Below are positions 47,895 through 49,155 of a DNA stretch of 49,155 bases, piece after piece. The DNA is taken from positions 1 through 49,155 of the forward strand of contig CAMCSE010000009.1 in NCBI GenBank assembly GCA_945877515.1. The letters are read 5' to 3'. The notes beneath the pieces were generated by a model. The model was not told the DNA's origin, ran no database searches, and was given only the letters and a program-made list of their open reading frames with translations. Each line of letters starts with the position of its first letter. Position 1 is the stretch's first letter. The position numbers and the translations under genes are program-made. This stretch comes from an uncultured Clostridia bacterium (lineage in GTDB: Bacteria; Bacillota; Clostridia; Oscillospirales; Oscillospiraceae).

Positions 47895-48811
47895 TTTGTT
47901 TCCTCCGTTTTTAATTCATTTGCAGGTTCTTTTTTGCCGTCTCCAAAGCCGTAGCGGAAGCTGACGGCGCTGGTAGGACAGGCGCGGACGCACATCCCGC
48001 AACGGATGCACTCGGTGTGGTTGGGCGTCTTTGTCACGTCCACATCCATTTTGCAGGCCTTGGCGCATTTCCCGCAGGAGACGCACTTATTCTTATCCAC
48101 CTTCATCTGGAAGAGGGACACCCGGTTGAACAGCGCGTAGAACGCGCCCAGCGGGCAGAGCCACTTGCAGAACGGTCGGTAGAACAGTACGCTCAGCGCA
48201 ATCACCGACAGCAGGATGCTGAATTTCCATGTAAACAGCTTGCCCAGCGCCGCCCGGATGCCGGAATTGGCAAGGGACAGCGGGATGGCGCCCTCCAGCA
48301 CGCCCTGGGGGCAGAGGTACTTGCAGAAGAAGGGGTCGCCCATGCCCACGTCGTTCACAAGGAATGCCGGCAGCAGAAAGACCATCACCAGCAGAACGGC
48401 GTACTTCAGGTATGTCAGAGGCTTCAGCTTCTTTGTGGAGAGCTTCTTCGTGGGGATCTTATGCAGCAGCTCCTGAAACCAGCCGAAGGGACACAGAAAG
48501 CCGCAGATAAAGCGCCCCAGCAGCACGCCCAGCAAAATGAGAAAACCTGTGATGTAATAGGAAAAGCTGAATTTGGACGAGCCTACCACCGCCTGAAACG
48601 CCCCGATGGGACAGGCGCCGGAGGCCGCCGGGCAGGAATAGCAGTTCAGCCCCGGCACGCAGACGGTCTTCCCCGCCCCCTGATACAGTCCGCCCTTGAG
48701 GAAATTCGGCAGGTGCAGGTTGGTCAATAGGGCTGCCCCCGCCTGTATCCAGCCCCGAAGGCGGGACAGGGCCTGTGATACATTTGAAAACTTCTTACCC
48801 AATGCCCACAC
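47891..48811 (-). CDS. NapH/CcdA-like 4Fe-4S membrane protein
   Basis: A 306-residue membrane protein. An N-terminal Cys cluster GLNCYSCPAASGACPIGA, several membrane segments (FLILLGVLLGRFICGFLC, AVLLVMVFLLPAFLV, FSILLSVIALSVLFYRPF), two CxxxCP loops (CGFLCPFG, CKWLCPLG) and two C-terminal ferredoxin motifs (CVSCGKCAKACKM and CIRCGMCVRACPTSA) are visible. This is the NapH/polyferredoxin design that moves electrons across the membrane. The GTG at 48811 overlaps the end of the upstream gene; a TTG at 48802 is an alternative. With the CxxC mini-protein and the TlpA-like lipoprotein it forms an apparent thiol-reducing chain. Confidence 0.88.
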   Translation of the reverse strand: MWALGKKFSNVSQALSRLRGWIQAGAALLTNLHLPNFLKGGLYQGAGKTVCVPGLNCYSCPAASGACPIGAFQAVVGSSKFSFSYYITGFLILLGVLLGRFICGFLCPFGWFQELLHKIPTKKLSTKKLKPLTYLKYAVLLVMVFLLPAFLVNDVGMGDPFFCKYLCPQGVLEGAIPLSLANSGIRAALGKLFTWKFSILLSVIALSVLFYRPFCKWLCPLGAFYALFNRVSLFQMKVDKNKCVSCGKCAKACKMDVDVTKTPNHTECIRCGMCVRACPTSAVSFRYGFGDGKKEPANELKTEETK

Positions 48812-48941
48812 ACTCCAGACATAATTTGATGGCCTTGCTCAGTACTGTCGCCGCCTCGCCCCGCCAGACGCCGAAGCACAGCATGGCGGCTCCCGCCAGC
48901 AGCAGCGTGACTTGCGCCGCGGCCTTCTTCCTGTGACTCAT
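48795..48941 (-). CDS. CD1871A-family CxxC mini-protein
   Basis: A 48-residue membrane protein: MSHRKKAAAQVTLLLAGAAM then LCFGVWRGEAATVLSKAIKLC and the terminal CLECVGIG with a CxxC pair. This matches from memory the CD1871A family of tiny CxxC proteins that precede NapH-like genes in Clostridia. The start at 48941 is favoured because AAGG lies nine bases upstream; MIKM at 48950 would leave the site too close. A redox role next to the Fe-S membrane protein is inferred from the Cys pair and the fixed gene order. Confidence 0.8.
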   Translation of the reverse strand: MSHRKKAAAQVTLLLAGAAMLCFGVWRGEAATVLSKAIKLCLECVGIG

Positions 48942-49076
48942 TTTGATCATCCTTTCCTGTTTCTGCGGCCTATCATAGCACAGGCGGGTTAAAATCCCTG
49001 TTAAGAACGAAAATATAACACAAATCTTATCCGCCTCTGCTATAATAAGGGCGAAGAAACGAAAAGGAGGTCGTTT

Positions 49077-49155
49077 ATGCATCTTTTGATTGTAGAGGAC
49101 GAACGCGCCCTGTGCGAGACCATCGTCCGCAGCCTGCGGCGGCTGGCCTACAGCG
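49077..49155 (+). CDS. Response regulator, N-terminal fragment (probably OmpR family)
   Basis: The first 26 codons before the right edge read MHLLIVEDERALCETIVRSL, the start of a receiver domain with its acidic pair. The ATG follows AAAAGGAGGTCG, and a TATAAT box lies at 49041-49046 with no clear -35. It is divergent from the redox module. The family is judged only from the receiver start. Confidence 0.75.
   Translation, partial: MHLLIVEDERALCETIVRSLRRLAYS

Noticed and set aside
1-49155. CRISPR array
   Set aside because: No regularly spaced short direct repeats were seen; the only repeats are the 134-bp dispersed copies, hairpins and zinc-ribbon coding repeats.

Overview
The window (about 49 kb, GC-rich coding DNA with A+T-rich promoters) reads like a chromosome segment of a gut-type anaerobic Clostridia, most likely Oscillospirales. 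Pointers are the strong AGGAGG ribosome binding sites, a tandem glycine riboswitch on a gcvPA/gcvPB-type glycine cleavage operon, selenium-locus genes (yedF, a DUF3343-like gene, a cysteine desulfurase), a CD1871A-type CxxC mini-protein, and many small lipoproteins and zinc-ribbon proteins. The taxonomic placement is inference.

Region 1 (1-13.4 kb) is a peptide uptake and breakdown locus. A divergent promoter region at 4.1-4.3 kb drives a leftward operon (Dpp/Opp permeases, two ATPases, an M20 dipeptidase cut by the window edge) and a rightward operon (FAD flavoprotein, 2x[4Fe-4S] ferredoxin, M42 aminopeptidase, peptide-binding lipoprotein). Next come a GntR/FCD regulator, an M24 peptidase, an M29 aminopeptidase and a YitT-type membrane protein. 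Variants of the palindrome ATTTTATAAAAT lie at three of these promoter regions, which suggests one regulon.

Region 2 (13.4-15.1 kb) is a scar zone. It holds an unknown short ORF, inverted repeats, a 134-bp repeat whose second copy is at 28.5 kb, the 3' half of a tRNA-Thr(GGU) with its terminator, and a piece of a selenium-dependent-type xanthine dehydrogenase gene broken at both ends.

Region 3 (15.1-17.5 kb) is a selenium-associated locus: a small membrane ORF with an in-frame TGA (candidate selenoprotein), yedF, a DUF3343-like gene and a cysteine desulfurase.

Region 4 (17.5-26.7 kb, leftward) is the glycine cleavage operon behind a tandem glycine riboswitch. It encodes a GcvT-serine hydroxymethyltransferase fusion, GcvH, GcvPA, GcvPB, lipoate ligase and dihydrolipoyl dehydrogenase, then 5-formyl-THF cyclo-ligase beyond an internal terminator. 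Together these convert glycine to CO2, NH3 and methylene-THF, and on to serine.

Region 5 (26.8-28.8 kb) holds a class II Fic protein, a phosphoesterase gene broken by a stop codon, the second 134-bp repeat and an epimerase gene fragment.

Region 6 (29.0-35.9 kb) is a signalling block: a 7TM sensor with a degenerate kinase region, a histidine kinase, a LuxR-type response regulator, a pseudo-receiver, a family-1 solute-binding lipoprotein and a membrane-anchored LuxR-type regulator.

Region 7 (36.1-46.8 kb, rightward) is an envelope cluster: lipoproteins and zinc-ribbon proteins around homologues of B. subtilis YdjI (SPFH), YdjG (zinc ribbon) and YdjH (TPM), plus a tandem pair of paralogous lipoproteins.

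Region 8 (46.9-48.9 kb, leftward) is a thiol-redox module: CxxC mini-protein, NapH-like Fe-S membrane protein, TlpA-like lipoprotein. The start of an OmpR-type response regulator runs off the right edge.
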